A stretch of DNA of 7,605 nucleotides, taken from contig DRBW01000060.1 in assembly GCA_011042705.1 (NCBI GenBank), positions 1 through 7,605 on the forward strand. Direction: 5' to 3'. The stretch is from Caldifarciminota bacterium (GTDB lineage Bacteria; Hydrothermota; Hydrothermia; B15-G9; DRBW01). Position numbers and translations under genes: made by a program. The notes beneath the pieces were generated by a model. It had not been told where the DNA came from. It ran no database searches and was given only the letters and a program-made list of their open reading frames with translations. Positions 1 to 7,020 of this stretch are shown here, in pieces. The stretch's first letter is position 1. Every line of letters begins with the position of its first letter.

Positions 1-1214
1 AGTCCCGAAAGGCTCACCTGATCGGAGACACCTCCGACGGAAAACCTGTCCCGTATCTTCTCGGGAAGATCGGCGGGCTTTATGACGTCGCCCTCCGATA
101 GTATCACTGCTCTTTCTATCGCGTTTTCGAGTTCCCTGACGTTTCCCGGCCAGCTGTACTCGAGGAGTATCTTCATCGTCTCATCCGATATTTTTTTCGG
201 CGGAAGGTTGTATAGCGAAGTATACTTTTTGAGGAAATGGTTTGTGAGAAGGGGGATATCGTCCTTTCGCTCCCTCAAAGGCGGGAGGTGTATATAAACG
301 ACGTTCAGCCTGTAATAGAGGTCTTCCCTGAACCTTCCCTCGGCCACCATTTTCTCCAGGTCGGCGTTGGTCGATGCGATGATCCTCACGTCCACCTTGA
401 TGGTCTTCGTGCTCCCGACGGGGGTTATCTCTTTCTCCTGAAGGGCCCTGAGGATTTTTACCTGGATTCGTGGCGACGCCTCGCTGATCTCGTCGAGGAG
501 GATCGTGCCGCCTTCGGCGGCCTTGAAGAGCCCCTCTTTGTTTTTGGTGGCGCCGGTGAAAGCCCCCTTTGTGTACCCGAAGAGCTCGCTCTCCAGAAGT
601 TCCTCAGGAAGAGCAGCCATGTTGATGGCTATGAAGGGGTTGTTGGCCCTGGGGCTCATGTTGTGAATTGCCTTTGCTATCAGCTCTTTCCCGGTGCCCG
701 ATTCCCCCCGGATCAGGACCGTGGAATCGGTGGGAGCCACCTTTTTGGCCAGCTCCAGAACCCTCTGAAATTTCTCGTTTTTGCCCACTATCTCCTTTAG
801 CTCGTATTGTTTCACCCTTCTCTTCAGTTCCAGGTTTTCCTCTCTGAGCTTTCTCTCCTCGATAGCACGCTTTATGACGAGCTTTATCTCCTCGATCTGG
901 AAGGGCTTCATCACGTAGTCGAAGGCCCCTTTTCTCATGGCTTCCACGGCCGATTCTAAGGAACCGTAAGCAGTCATGATCACGACTGCTATGCGAGGGT
1001 CTTCCTCCTTTATCCTGGTCAACAGCTCGATTCCATCCATCTCCGGCATCCTGAGGTCAGCGAGGACGACCTGTGGAGGGTTCTCAGCTATTTTTTCCAG
1101 GGCCTCTTTACCGCTGAGAACCGCCTCCACTTTGTATCCCTCCCTCTCCAGCATAATGGAGAGGAACTGTCCCACCGAAGCTTCGTCGTCAACTATAAGG
1201 ATTCTCTCATCCAT
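1..1214 (-). CDS. pilR: PilR, sigma-54-dependent response regulator of pilus genes (partial, C-terminus off window)
   Basis: NtrC-family transcriptional activator that, when phosphorylated by its partner kinase, remodels sigma-54 RNA polymerase to open promoters, typically that of pilA. Translating the minus strand gives 404 open codons running off the left edge. Receiver domain at about residues 4-115: acidic pair D9/D10, phosphoacceptor D53 in LADLRMPEMDG, T81 and K103. AAA+ domain from about 142: Walker A GESGTGKE (170-177), the sigma-54-contacting GAFTGA loop (217-222), Walker B with D241/E242, and WPGNVREL (355-362). The Fis-type helix-turn-helix that should follow is outside the window; family members are about 450-480 residues. 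M199 replaces the Cys common in the conserved NC.AL segment. The ATG at 1214 overlaps the end of pilS by 8 nt, and the other ATG in the overlap meets a stop after four more codons. The upstream ribosome site is weak, so coupling to pilS translation is likely. The name PilR, rather than another NtrC-type regulator, rests on position after pilBTCS. Confidence 0.92.
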   Translation of the reverse strand, partial: MDERILIVDDEASVGQFLSIMLEREGYKVEAVLSGKEALEKIAENPPQVVLADLRMPEMDGIELLTRIKEEDPRIAVVIMTAYGSLESAVEAMRKGAFDYVMKPFQIEEIKLVIKRAIEERKLREENLELKRRVKQYELKEIVGKNEKFQRVLELAKKVAPTDSTVLIRGESGTGKELIAKAIHNMSPRANNPFIAINMAALPEELLESELFGYTKGAFTGATKNKEGLFKAAEGGTILLDEISEASPRIQVKILRALQEKEITPVGSTKTIKVDVRIIASTNADLEKMVAEGRFREDLYYRLNVVYIHLPPLRERKDDIPLLTNHFLKKYTSLYNLPPKKISDETMKILLEYSWPGNVRELENAIERAVILSEGDVIKPADLPEKIRDRFSVGGVSDQVSLSG

Positions 1215-2871
1215 TTTCTGAATTTTCCCGTGGCAGATATATTGTAAAGATTGTTCCTTTATTTTTCACGCTTTCCACTTTTATCTCTCCGCCGTGATTT
1301 CCGATTATCCTCTGGACTATCGAGAGCCCGAGGCCCACGCCTTCCGCTTTGGTCGTAAAGAAGGGCTCGAATATCTTCTTGACCTGGGCCTCGTCGATCC
1401 CGACGCCCGTGTCCCTTATCTGCACTGCCACCCGATCCTCGGGGACCCTCGAGATGTCCCCGTTGAGCCTCATTATCTCGGCTCCGGGCGGAGCGATCCT
1501 GATGTAGATCTCCCCCTCCGTCTGCACGGCATCCACGGCGTTGGAGATCAGGTTCAGGAAGACCTCCTCGAGCTGACTCTCATCGGCGTGAAGGCGGAGG
1601 GGTGTGTCGTCGAATTCCTTTATAAATCTGATCTTTTTGTCTATGCTGACGCTTCTCGATACCAGGTCAAGAATCCTGTTGAGCGTTGCCACCAGGTCTA
1701 TCTCCTCCTTCTTCGGAGGAGGCAGCTTGGCGAACTCCAGGAAATCGGTTACTATCCTGTTGAGCCTGTCCGATTCCTTGATTATGAGTTCCATTAGCTT
1801 TCGCGCGTCGCCATCGAGGTTGACCTCTTTGAGGAGTTCTATGGAACCCCTGATGGACGTCAGAGGATTCCTGATCTCGTGTGCCAGGTGAGCGGAGAAC
1901 TCGCCTATGGCGGCAAGCCTGTCGAGCTTCCGGACCTCCCATTCAAGTTCTTTGACCTCAGTCAGATCCTGAAACACCACTATGGCACCCCTCTTGGCCC
2001 CCGACTCGTCATAGAGATAGGCGTGGTTGAAGCCTATAGGCTTTTCCTTGCCGTCGGCGGTCTTCACTTCTATTTCCCTTCTTTTCTGTTTTTCCTGTCC
2101 GAGCAGGATATTGGTGAGCTCGGCGGCGAACTCAGGGACTTCCTCCATCATATCCATCAGGTGGGGCCTTCCCGAGAATCCCAGGATCTTTTTCGCCGCC
2201 CTGTTGAAATAGAGGATATTGCCCCACATGTCCAGGGCAACCAGCCCGCTCGGTATGTTTTCGAGGATCGCGCTGGTGTCAAGTTTTACCTGTCTCAACA
2301 CCCTTTTGGTTATCTCGAGCTCCCTTCCGCTCTTGACCAGCTGTTCCGAGACATAGGAGGTCAGGAAGGCGACCAGGTAGAAAAACAACACGTGGATGTA
2401 CAGCTTGAGGAGGAAGAAGCCACCCTCGCGCGTCACGGCAGTGCTGTAGTCGAGGATCGGGATTATTCTCCCGTTCCGCTCAAGGATCAGAAGGACGCTG
2501 TACGCGATGCTCGCCAGGGTAGCCGTCAGGACCGCACCTTTGAGGAGCAGGAAGAGGCTCGCCTGCATTATTGTGAAGAAGTAAAGGAAAGTGAACTCGC
2601 TCAGAATACCGCCCGTGTAATGAATCAGGGCGGTCTGGATGAATATATCGAGGATGAGCTGAATGTAAATCAGAAATTTGAGGTTGATCCCCGACTTGAA
2701 GGATATCCAGAAGATGTAAGAGGTGAGATATGTCAGGAGGACGAGCCCCAGAAGCGGGCGGAGAAGTTCTCCGTAGCCCCGGAGAAAGTATATTCCCACC
2801 CCCACCACCACCGTAATGGTGATGCTCCGGAACAGGGTCAACAACAGATATTCCTTTTTAAGAGCCCTCAC
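1207..2871 (-). CDS. pilS: PilS, membrane-bound sensor histidine kinase with PAS domain
   Basis: Sensor kinase (554 aa) expected to autophosphorylate and pass the phosphate to the adjacent PilR; in studied species PilS senses pilin in the inner membrane. About six hydrophobic segments lie in residues 15-172 with almost no periplasmic domain. A PAS domain follows at about 198-305 (ILENIPSGLVALD, then FNRAAKKILGFS). The HisKA domain has phosphoacceptor H331 in AHEIRNPL. The ATPase domain has the N box around N440/N444 (LISNAVDAV), G1 box DTGVGID (487-493), F box FEPFFTT (501-507) and G2 box GVGLGL (511-516), so all catalytic boxes are intact. The start is a GTG 10 nt after the pilC stop. Its purine-rich leader gives only a close or weak Shine-Dalgarno match; a TTG at residue 10 or 11 sits behind a better-placed AAGGAA, so the N-terminus could be about ten residues shorter. 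The 3' end overlaps pilR by 8 nt. The kinase call is very secure; the name PilS comes from six-TM plus PAS architecture and operon context. Confidence 0.93.
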   Translation of the reverse strand: MRALKKEYLLLTLFRSITITVVVGVGIYFLRGYGELLRPLLGLVLLTYLTSYIFWISFKSGINLKFLIYIQLILDIFIQTALIHYTGGILSEFTFLYFFTIMQASLFLLLKGAVLTATLASIAYSVLLILERNGRIIPILDYSTAVTREGGFFLLKLYIHVLFFYLVAFLTSYVSEQLVKSGRELEITKRVLRQVKLDTSAILENIPSGLVALDMWGNILYFNRAAKKILGFSGRPHLMDMMEEVPEFAAELTNILLGQEKQKRREIEVKTADGKEKPIGFNHAYLYDESGAKRGAIVVFQDLTEVKELEWEVRKLDRLAAIGEFSAHLAHEIRNPLTSIRGSIELLKEVNLDGDARKLMELIIKESDRLNRIVTDFLEFAKLPPPKKEEIDLVATLNRILDLVSRSVSIDKKIRFIKEFDDTPLRLHADESQLEEVFLNLISNAVDAVQTEGEIYIRIAPPGAEIMRLNGDISRVPEDRVAVQIRDTGVGIDEAQVKKIFEPFFTTKAEGVGLGLSIVQRIIGNHGGEIKVESVKNKGTIFTIYLPRENSENG

Positions 2872-2881
2872 ACCTCTTCTC

Positions 2882-4096
2882 TTACTTTCCGAGGGTAGAT
2901 GCGAGGTTAAATATCGGCAGGTACATCGAGATCAGTATCCCACCGATCATTACACCCACCACTACCAACATCACGGGCTCGATGACCGTGGCGAGAGTTC
3001 CAACGGCGTTGTCCACCTCGTCTTCATAGAAATCGGCTATCTTGTCGAGCATGTCGCTCAGACGACCCGTTTGCTCGCCCACGGCCACGAGGTGAACCAC
3101 CAGTGGCGGGAAAGCCCCACTCTCCCTCAAAGGTTTTGCTATAGTTTTACCCTCCCCTATGCTTTTGCGAGCCTTCATTATAGCTTCCTCGACGATCGCA
3201 TTGCCCGTTGTCCTCGCCGTTATCTGAAGTCCATCGAGAATAGGTACCCCGCTTCTCACCAATATCCCCAGTGTGCGGGCAAACCTCGAAATTGCAGCCT
3301 TCCTTGTTATACTACCTATTAAGGGAATTTTCAAGAGGAAGCCGTGGTAAATTTTCCTGCCCTTGGCCGTCTTTGTGTATTTCCTGAAGGCTAAGTAAAG
3401 TCCGGCGAGGACTGCCAGGATGAGGATTATGTACCTCTTCAGGAAGAAGGAGATGGACATGACGATTCTCGTTGGTGTTGGGAGTGACATATTCGCCGAT
3501 TCGTAGAGGCTTGCGAATCTGGGTATCAGGAAGATGAGGAGCCCGAGAGTAAGAATTGTGGCGAAGATCAGCACGATGACCGGATAGGCCATGGAAGACT
3601 TGACTTTTCTTCGAAGATTCATGACCTTTTCCAGGTAGTCCGAGATCCGCGCCAGCGTGACCCCGAGAACACCTCCCGTTTCTCCCACTTCCACCATGCT
3701 GATTATGAGGTTGCCGAAGACCTTCCTGTAGGCCTCCATGCTCTCGGCAAGAGTTTTCCCAGCCTCGACGTTTTTCTTGATCCTGTGGAGTATTTCCTGA
3801 AAGCGTTTCTTGTTGGTCTGTTCCTCCAGGATGGCGAGACACTGAACTATCGGTATTCCGGCGTTGATCATCGTGGCAAACTGCCGCGTGAATATTGTCA
3901 GGTCTTTGAGGCCGACCCTCCCGAAAAAGGACGAAAGAAGCGGTATATTGAAGCTTCTCGATTTTTTCTTGACCTCTGTTATGATAATGCCCCTGTTCTG
4001 GAGCGATGTCATGGCCTCCTCAAGGCTCTTCGCCTTGAGCTCTCCGCCCACGGGCCTTCCAGTAGATGTCTTTCCGCTCCAGGTATATACGGGCAT
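2882..4096 (-). CDS. pilC: PilC, type IV pilus inner-membrane platform protein (GspF family)
   Basis: Integral membrane platform (404 aa, the usual family length) on which the PilB and PilT motors act to move pilins into or out of the fibre. The N-terminus shows the typical PilC opening (YTWSGKTSTGRPVGGELKA), followed by two homologous T2SSF cytoplasmic domains at about residues 68-191 and 270-393. Each carries the matching motif: EVGETGG near 136-142 and AVGEQTG near 338-344. Three membrane segments are visible at about 169-192, 221-237 and 372-395, the last followed by the family ending YLPIFNLAS. The ATG overlaps the last base of the pilT stop codon (TAATG), and an AGGAG lies about ten bases upstream inside pilT, so translation is probably coupled by termination and re-initiation. 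Type II secretion GspF is the paralogous alternative, but the neighbouring pilT and the N-terminal extension favour PilC. Confidence 0.96.
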   Translation of the reverse strand: MPVYTWSGKTSTGRPVGGELKAKSLEEAMTSLQNRGIIITEVKKKSRSFNIPLLSSFFGRVGLKDLTIFTRQFATMINAGIPIVQCLAILEEQTNKKRFQEILHRIKKNVEAGKTLAESMEAYRKVFGNLIISMVEVGETGGVLGVTLARISDYLEKVMNLRRKVKSSMAYPVIVLIFATILTLGLLIFLIPRFASLYESANMSLPTPTRIVMSISFFLKRYIILILAVLAGLYLAFRKYTKTAKGRKIYHGFLLKIPLIGSITRKAAISRFARTLGILVRSGVPILDGLQITARTTGNAIVEEAIMKARKSIGEGKTIAKPLRESGAFPPLVVHLVAVGEQTGRLSDMLDKIADFYEDEVDNAVGTLATVIEPVMLVVVGVMIGGILISMYLPIFNLASTLGK

Positions 4097-5169
4097 TACA
4101 TCAATACTCCTACTTCCTTACCCATCCTTTTGAGCTCTTCGGGATTGGGCGATACCAGCAGGGCTGTCTGCCAGGTGATGAGCCCCTTCTTGAAGAGGTC
4201 GAAGAGGGACATGTTCATTGTCCTCATCCCGAATCTCTGTGATGTCTGCAGCACGCCGTAGATCTCATGAACGCGCGATTCCCTTATAAGGGTTCTCACT
4301 GCGGGGGTTGCTATCATGATCTCACTCGCCAACACCATGCCCTTGCCCTTTGCCCTGGGAAGCAGCCTTTGAGTTATTACCGCTTCGAGAACCTGGGAGA
4401 GCTGAACCCTGACCTGACCCTGTTGATGAGGAGGATATATGTCGATTATCCTGTTTATTGACTCTATCGCCGAATCAGTGTGAAGGGTCGCGAAGACCAG
4501 GTGTCCCGTTTCAGCAGCGGTAAGTGCAGCTGAGACCGTTTCCAGGTCCCTGAGCTCGCCGATCATGATGATGTCGGGGTCCTGCCTCAGGACGAATTTG
4601 AGAGCCTGGGCGAAGGACTTCGTGTCCTGCCCAACTTCCCTCTGGGACACGATCGCCATCTTGTTTTTATGGAGGTATTCGATGGGATCCTCTATGGTGA
4701 CTATGTGGCACGCTCTCTCGTTGTTAATCTTGTTGATCATCGCCGCGAGGGTGGTCGATTTTCCGCTTCCGGTCGGGCCTGTGACCAGTATAAATCCCTG
4801 AGTTTTCTGGGTGATCGTTTCCACGACGTCGGGCAATCCCAGTTCCTGAAGGGCAGGGATCTCGAAGGGTATTCTCCTTATAGCGCATGCCACCGAGCCT
4901 CTCTGGATATAGGCGTTGCCTCTGAACCGGCTCAGGCCCTCCAGCGAAATGGCGAAGTCGAGTTCCATCTCCTCCTCGAGCCTCTTTTTCTGCTGGTCGT
5001 TCAGGAGGCTGTAGACCAGGCTTCTGGTCATCGCGGGAGTGAGCACGTTATATTCCAGGGGCACGAGCTCCTGATCTATTCTGAAATAAGGAGGAGCTCC
5101 TGCCACGAGGTGCAGATCCGTTGCACCTCTCAACACCATTTCTTCCAACAATGTCTGTATCGTTACCAT
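4096..5169 (-). CDS. pilT: PilT, type IV pilus retraction ATPase
   Basis: Cytoplasmic hexameric ATPase (357 aa) that powers pilus depolymerisation and twitching motility. An N-terminal PAS-like domain (about 1-100, starting with the PilT-like LLEEMVLRGATDLHL) precedes the RecA-like ATPase. Visible motifs are Walker A GPTGSGKST (131-139), Asp box TIEDPIEY (158-165), Walker B ending in catalytic E205 (IMIGELRD) and His box TGHLVFATLHT (221-231). The C-terminal signature AVRTLIRE (290-297) corresponds to the AIRNLIRE motif needed for retraction in studied PilT proteins, with I/V and N/T changes. Unlike PilB it has no zinc-binding cysteine pairs and no long N-terminal domain. The ATG lies 2 nt after the pilB TAG, with a GGAAGA-like ribosome site in the last pilB codons. 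Placement between pilB and pilC matches the pilT4 position in Geobacter-type operons. PilU is a less likely alternative. Confidence 0.95.
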   Translation of the reverse strand: MVTIQTLLEEMVLRGATDLHLVAGAPPYFRIDQELVPLEYNVLTPAMTRSLVYSLLNDQQKKRLEEEMELDFAISLEGLSRFRGNAYIQRGSVACAIRRIPFEIPALQELGLPDVVETITQKTQGFILVTGPTGSGKSTTLAAMINKINNERACHIVTIEDPIEYLHKNKMAIVSQREVGQDTKSFAQALKFVLRQDPDIIMIGELRDLETVSAALTAAETGHLVFATLHTDSAIESINRIIDIYPPHQQGQVRVQLSQVLEAVITQRLLPRAKGKGMVLASEIMIATPAVRTLIRESRVHEIYGVLQTSQRFGMRTMNMSLFDLFKKGLITWQTALLVSPNPEELKRMGKEVGVLM

Positions 5170-5171
5170 GG

Positions 5172-6869
5172 CTATTCTTCCGCTGTTACCCTTATAACTT
5201 CGTCCACAGTTGTTATGCCCCGCAATAATTTGAGGACAGCTGCTTCCCTCAGGGTTATCATACCTTCTTCCACTGCCCTCGCCCTGAGTTCATGCAGGGG
5301 TGCATTTCTTATTATCATTTCTCTCAGTTCCGGGCTTATGGGAAGTACTTCGAAAATGCCGTCCCTTCCGGAGTAGCCAGTGTTGTTACATTTGGGGCAG
5401 CCCTCTCCCCTGTAGAGAGTGACGCCCTCGAGGTCTTTCTCGGATATCCCGAGCCTTTTCAGGGCTTCGGGGCTCGGATTATCGGGCACCTTGCAATAAT
5501 TGCAGATTTTCCTGACGAGCCTCTGAGCGACCACCAGATTCAGCGACGCGGCGACCAGGTATGGCTCTATTCCCATATCTATCAACCTGCTCACAGCGCT
5601 CGGAGCATCATTGGTATGGAGCGTTGAGAGCACCAGGTGCCCGGTGAGGGCTGCCTTTATAGCGATGGATGCCGTCTCGTGATCGCGGATCTCTCCCACA
5701 AGTATTATGTCGGGATCCTGCCTCAGGAAGGACCTTAGAGCTGAAGCAAAGGTCAGGCCGATTTCTTCCTTTACCTGTACCTGGTTGACCCCGGGAAAGT
5801 CGTACTCAACGGGGTCCTCCGCCGTGAGGATGTTCACCTCCGGCGTGTTCAACATGTTTATGGCCGAATACAGGGTCGTGGTTTTACCGCTCCCTGTGGG
5901 GCCTGTGACGAGGATCAAACCGTAGGGCCTTGTTATCGCGTAGATAAAATCTTCAAGGGGCTTGGGCTCAAAGCCCAGCTTGTTGAGATCAAGGGTGAGG
6001 TTCGTCTTGTCCAGGATCCTCATGACAACCTTTTCCCCAAAGAGGGTGGGAAGAGTGGATACCCTGAGGTCGATCGTCCTGCCGGGAAGCTTCATCTTTA
6101 TGTGTCCATCCTGGGGCAGCCTCCTCTCCGCGATGTCCAGTTTTGCCATGACCTTTATCCTTGAGACAACGGCTCTCCTCAGTTTCTGCGGGATCGGCAT
6201 AAATTCATGAAGCACTCCGTCGATCCTTATCCTGACCCGCATGAATTTCTCATAGGGTTCTATGTGGATGTCGCTGGCGCCCTTTCGCACCGCCTCAGTG
6301 ATTATGCTGTTGACGAGCTTAACCACGGGAGCCTCTTCTATGAGGCTCGTGAGCTCCGATAGATCGGGTTCCTCCTCTTTCTCTTCCACGATCTCCAGCT
6401 CTTCCTCAAGGCTTTCGAGTATCTGGGACATCACGTCTTCGTTGCCCAGAAGCCTGTCGAGGGTCTTGAGAATAGCAGTATCAGAGGCGAGCAGAGGCTC
6501 TATGTCGTACCCGGTGATGAATTTCAGGTCGTCCAGTATGTTCAGGTCGCCGGGATTGGCTATCGCCACTGTCAGGATTCTGCCCCTCCTCCTGAGAGGG
6601 ACGATGAGATGCCTTCTGGCAAAATCTGCGGGGATCAGTTCGACGACGCTCTCGTCGATCTCGTAGTTAAGGAGGTCGATGGCCGGTATCATGTAATGTC
6701 TCGACAGCGCATCGAGAACCTCCTGTTCCGTAGCTATTCCCAGTTTCTCGAGCACGGCGGTCAGGGGCCCGCCAGTGTTTCTGAGCTCCCTCTCGACGGC
6801 TTCCAGATTTTCCTCCTTGATCACTCCGGCCCTTAAAAGGGAGTTCAGAAGCCCCTTTTCGCTTATCAC
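5172..6869 (-). CDS. pilB: PilB, type IV pilus extension ATPase
   Basis: Cytoplasmic hexameric ATPase that drives pilin polymerisation at PilC. Numbered from the start used here (565 aa): an N-terminal GspE/MshEN-type domain (about 1-137), a very acidic linker (about 150-182), a second N-domain beginning near VVKLVNSIITEAV, then the RecA-like ATPase. Motifs are Walker A GPTGSGKTT (323-331), Asp box TAEDPVEY (349-356), Walker B with catalytic E393 (VGEIRD) and His box TGHLVLSTLHT (409-419). Two CxxC pairs (C456/C459 and C491/C494) form the zinc site typical of GspE/PilB and absent from PilT. Start choice: the frame is open further up to a GTG at 6893 (573 aa), but that codon has no ribosome site. 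The GTG at 6869 has AAGGAG 8 nt upstream and places the protein start just before the first N-domain motif, as is usual for PilB. It is the first gene of the operon. GspE of type II secretion is the paralogous alternative; the adjacent pilT argues for PilB. Confidence 0.94.
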   Translation of the reverse strand: MISEKGLLNSLLRAGVIKEENLEAVERELRNTGGPLTAVLEKLGIATEQEVLDALSRHYMIPAIDLLNYEIDESVVELIPADFARRHLIVPLRRRGRILTVAIANPGDLNILDDLKFITGYDIEPLLASDTAILKTLDRLLGNEDVMSQILESLEEELEIVEEKEEEPDLSELTSLIEEAPVVKLVNSIITEAVRKGASDIHIEPYEKFMRVRIRIDGVLHEFMPIPQKLRRAVVSRIKVMAKLDIAERRLPQDGHIKMKLPGRTIDLRVSTLPTLFGEKVVMRILDKTNLTLDLNKLGFEPKPLEDFIYAITRPYGLILVTGPTGSGKTTTLYSAINMLNTPEVNILTAEDPVEYDFPGVNQVQVKEEIGLTFASALRSFLRQDPDIILVGEIRDHETASIAIKAALTGHLVLSTLHTNDAPSAVSRLIDMGIEPYLVAASLNLVVAQRLVRKICNYCKVPDNPSPEALKRLGISEKDLEGVTLYRGEGCPKCNNTGYSGRDGIFEVLPISPELREMIIRNAPLHELRARAVEEGMITLREAAVLKLLRGITTVDEVIRVTAEE

Positions 6870-6877
6870 CCTTGTGT

Positions 6878-6883
6878 CTCCTT
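6878..6883 (-). promoter_or_regulatory. Shine-Dalgarno AAGGAG deciding the pilB start
   Basis: A perfect AAGGAG on the minus strand lies 8 nt before the GTG at 6869. It falls inside the extra eight codons of the longer 6893 reading, which itself has only an A/T-rich upstream stretch (AAAATATAGAT). This favours the shorter protein. Confidence 0.75.
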
Positions 6884-6899
6884 CTTTACCCACATCTAT

Positions 6900-6928
6900 A
6901 TTTTCAATGGGGTGATAGTTTTTGTCAA
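6900..6928 (-). promoter_or_regulatory. Candidate sigma-70 promoter of the pil operon
   Basis: On the minus strand a perfect -35 TTGACA (6928-6923) is followed after 17 nt by GAAAAT (6905-6900), which matches four of six -10 positions but lacks the first T. Transcription would begin near 6893, giving a leader of about 24 nt that just includes the AAGGAG. This agrees with the 6869 start and would leave no 5' leader before the 6893 GTG. A second weak possibility is the extended -10 TGATATAAC (6957-6950... TATAAC at 6955-6950) without a good -35. No sigma-54 -24/-12 element is seen here. Confidence 0.5.
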
Positions 6929-6978
6929 TAACCGCAGGCTGAAGTTATCGTTATATCAAGGGGAAGCATGTTTTAGCC

Positions 6979-7007
6979 TTTACCTTTTTGAAAAATTGTG
7001 GTAATAT
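6979..7007 (+). promoter_or_regulatory. Candidate sigma-70 promoter of the nrnA-like gene
   Basis: TTTACC (6979-6984, four of six -35 positions) and TAATAT (7002-7007, four of six -10 positions including the key T1, A2 and T6) are separated by exactly 17 nt. The -10 is preceded by TGG, an extended -10 pattern. An overlapping TATAAA at 7005-7010 is another -10 option. The predicted start of transcription is about 7013-7018, only a few bases before the ATG at 7021. The region is A/T-rich compared with the flanking genes. Confidence 0.45.
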
Positions 7008-7020
7008 AAAAAACCTTGAC

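Noticed and set aside
237..800. A 187-codon plus-strand frame opposite pilR
   Set aside because: It sits opposite the conserved AAA+ domain of pilR, has no ribosome site of note and resembles no known protein.
1207..1210. ATGA overlap as the pilR start (ATG at 1210)
   Set aside because: This ATG is out of frame with the receiver domain and hits a TAG after a few codons; the in-frame ATG is at 1214.
1879..2898. A 339-codon open frame on the plus strand antisense to pilS
   Set aside because: It lies almost wholly opposite pilS, whose catalytic and membrane motifs are intact. Its translation is low-complexity and charged with no recognisable domain. Such shadows are expected from the stop-poor complement of this codon usage.
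4669..5376. A 235-codon plus-strand frame spanning the pilT/pilB junction
   Set aside because: It is antisense to two confidently assigned ATPase genes; no domain or plausible start signal was seen.
4560..5745. Two similar stretches (around 4564-4592 and 5704-5732, and also near 4757-4787 and 5880-5911) that look like repeats
   Set aside because: They encode the Walker B (LRQDPDII) and Walker A (GPTGSGK) motifs of the paralogous ATPases PilT and PilB, so the similarity is protein homology, not a DNA repeat.
6870..7020. Possible rho-independent terminator, small RNA or riboswitch in the intergenic gap
   Set aside because: No GC-rich hairpin followed by a T-run is visible on either strand. 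The gap is between divergent gene starts and is adequately explained by two promoters.
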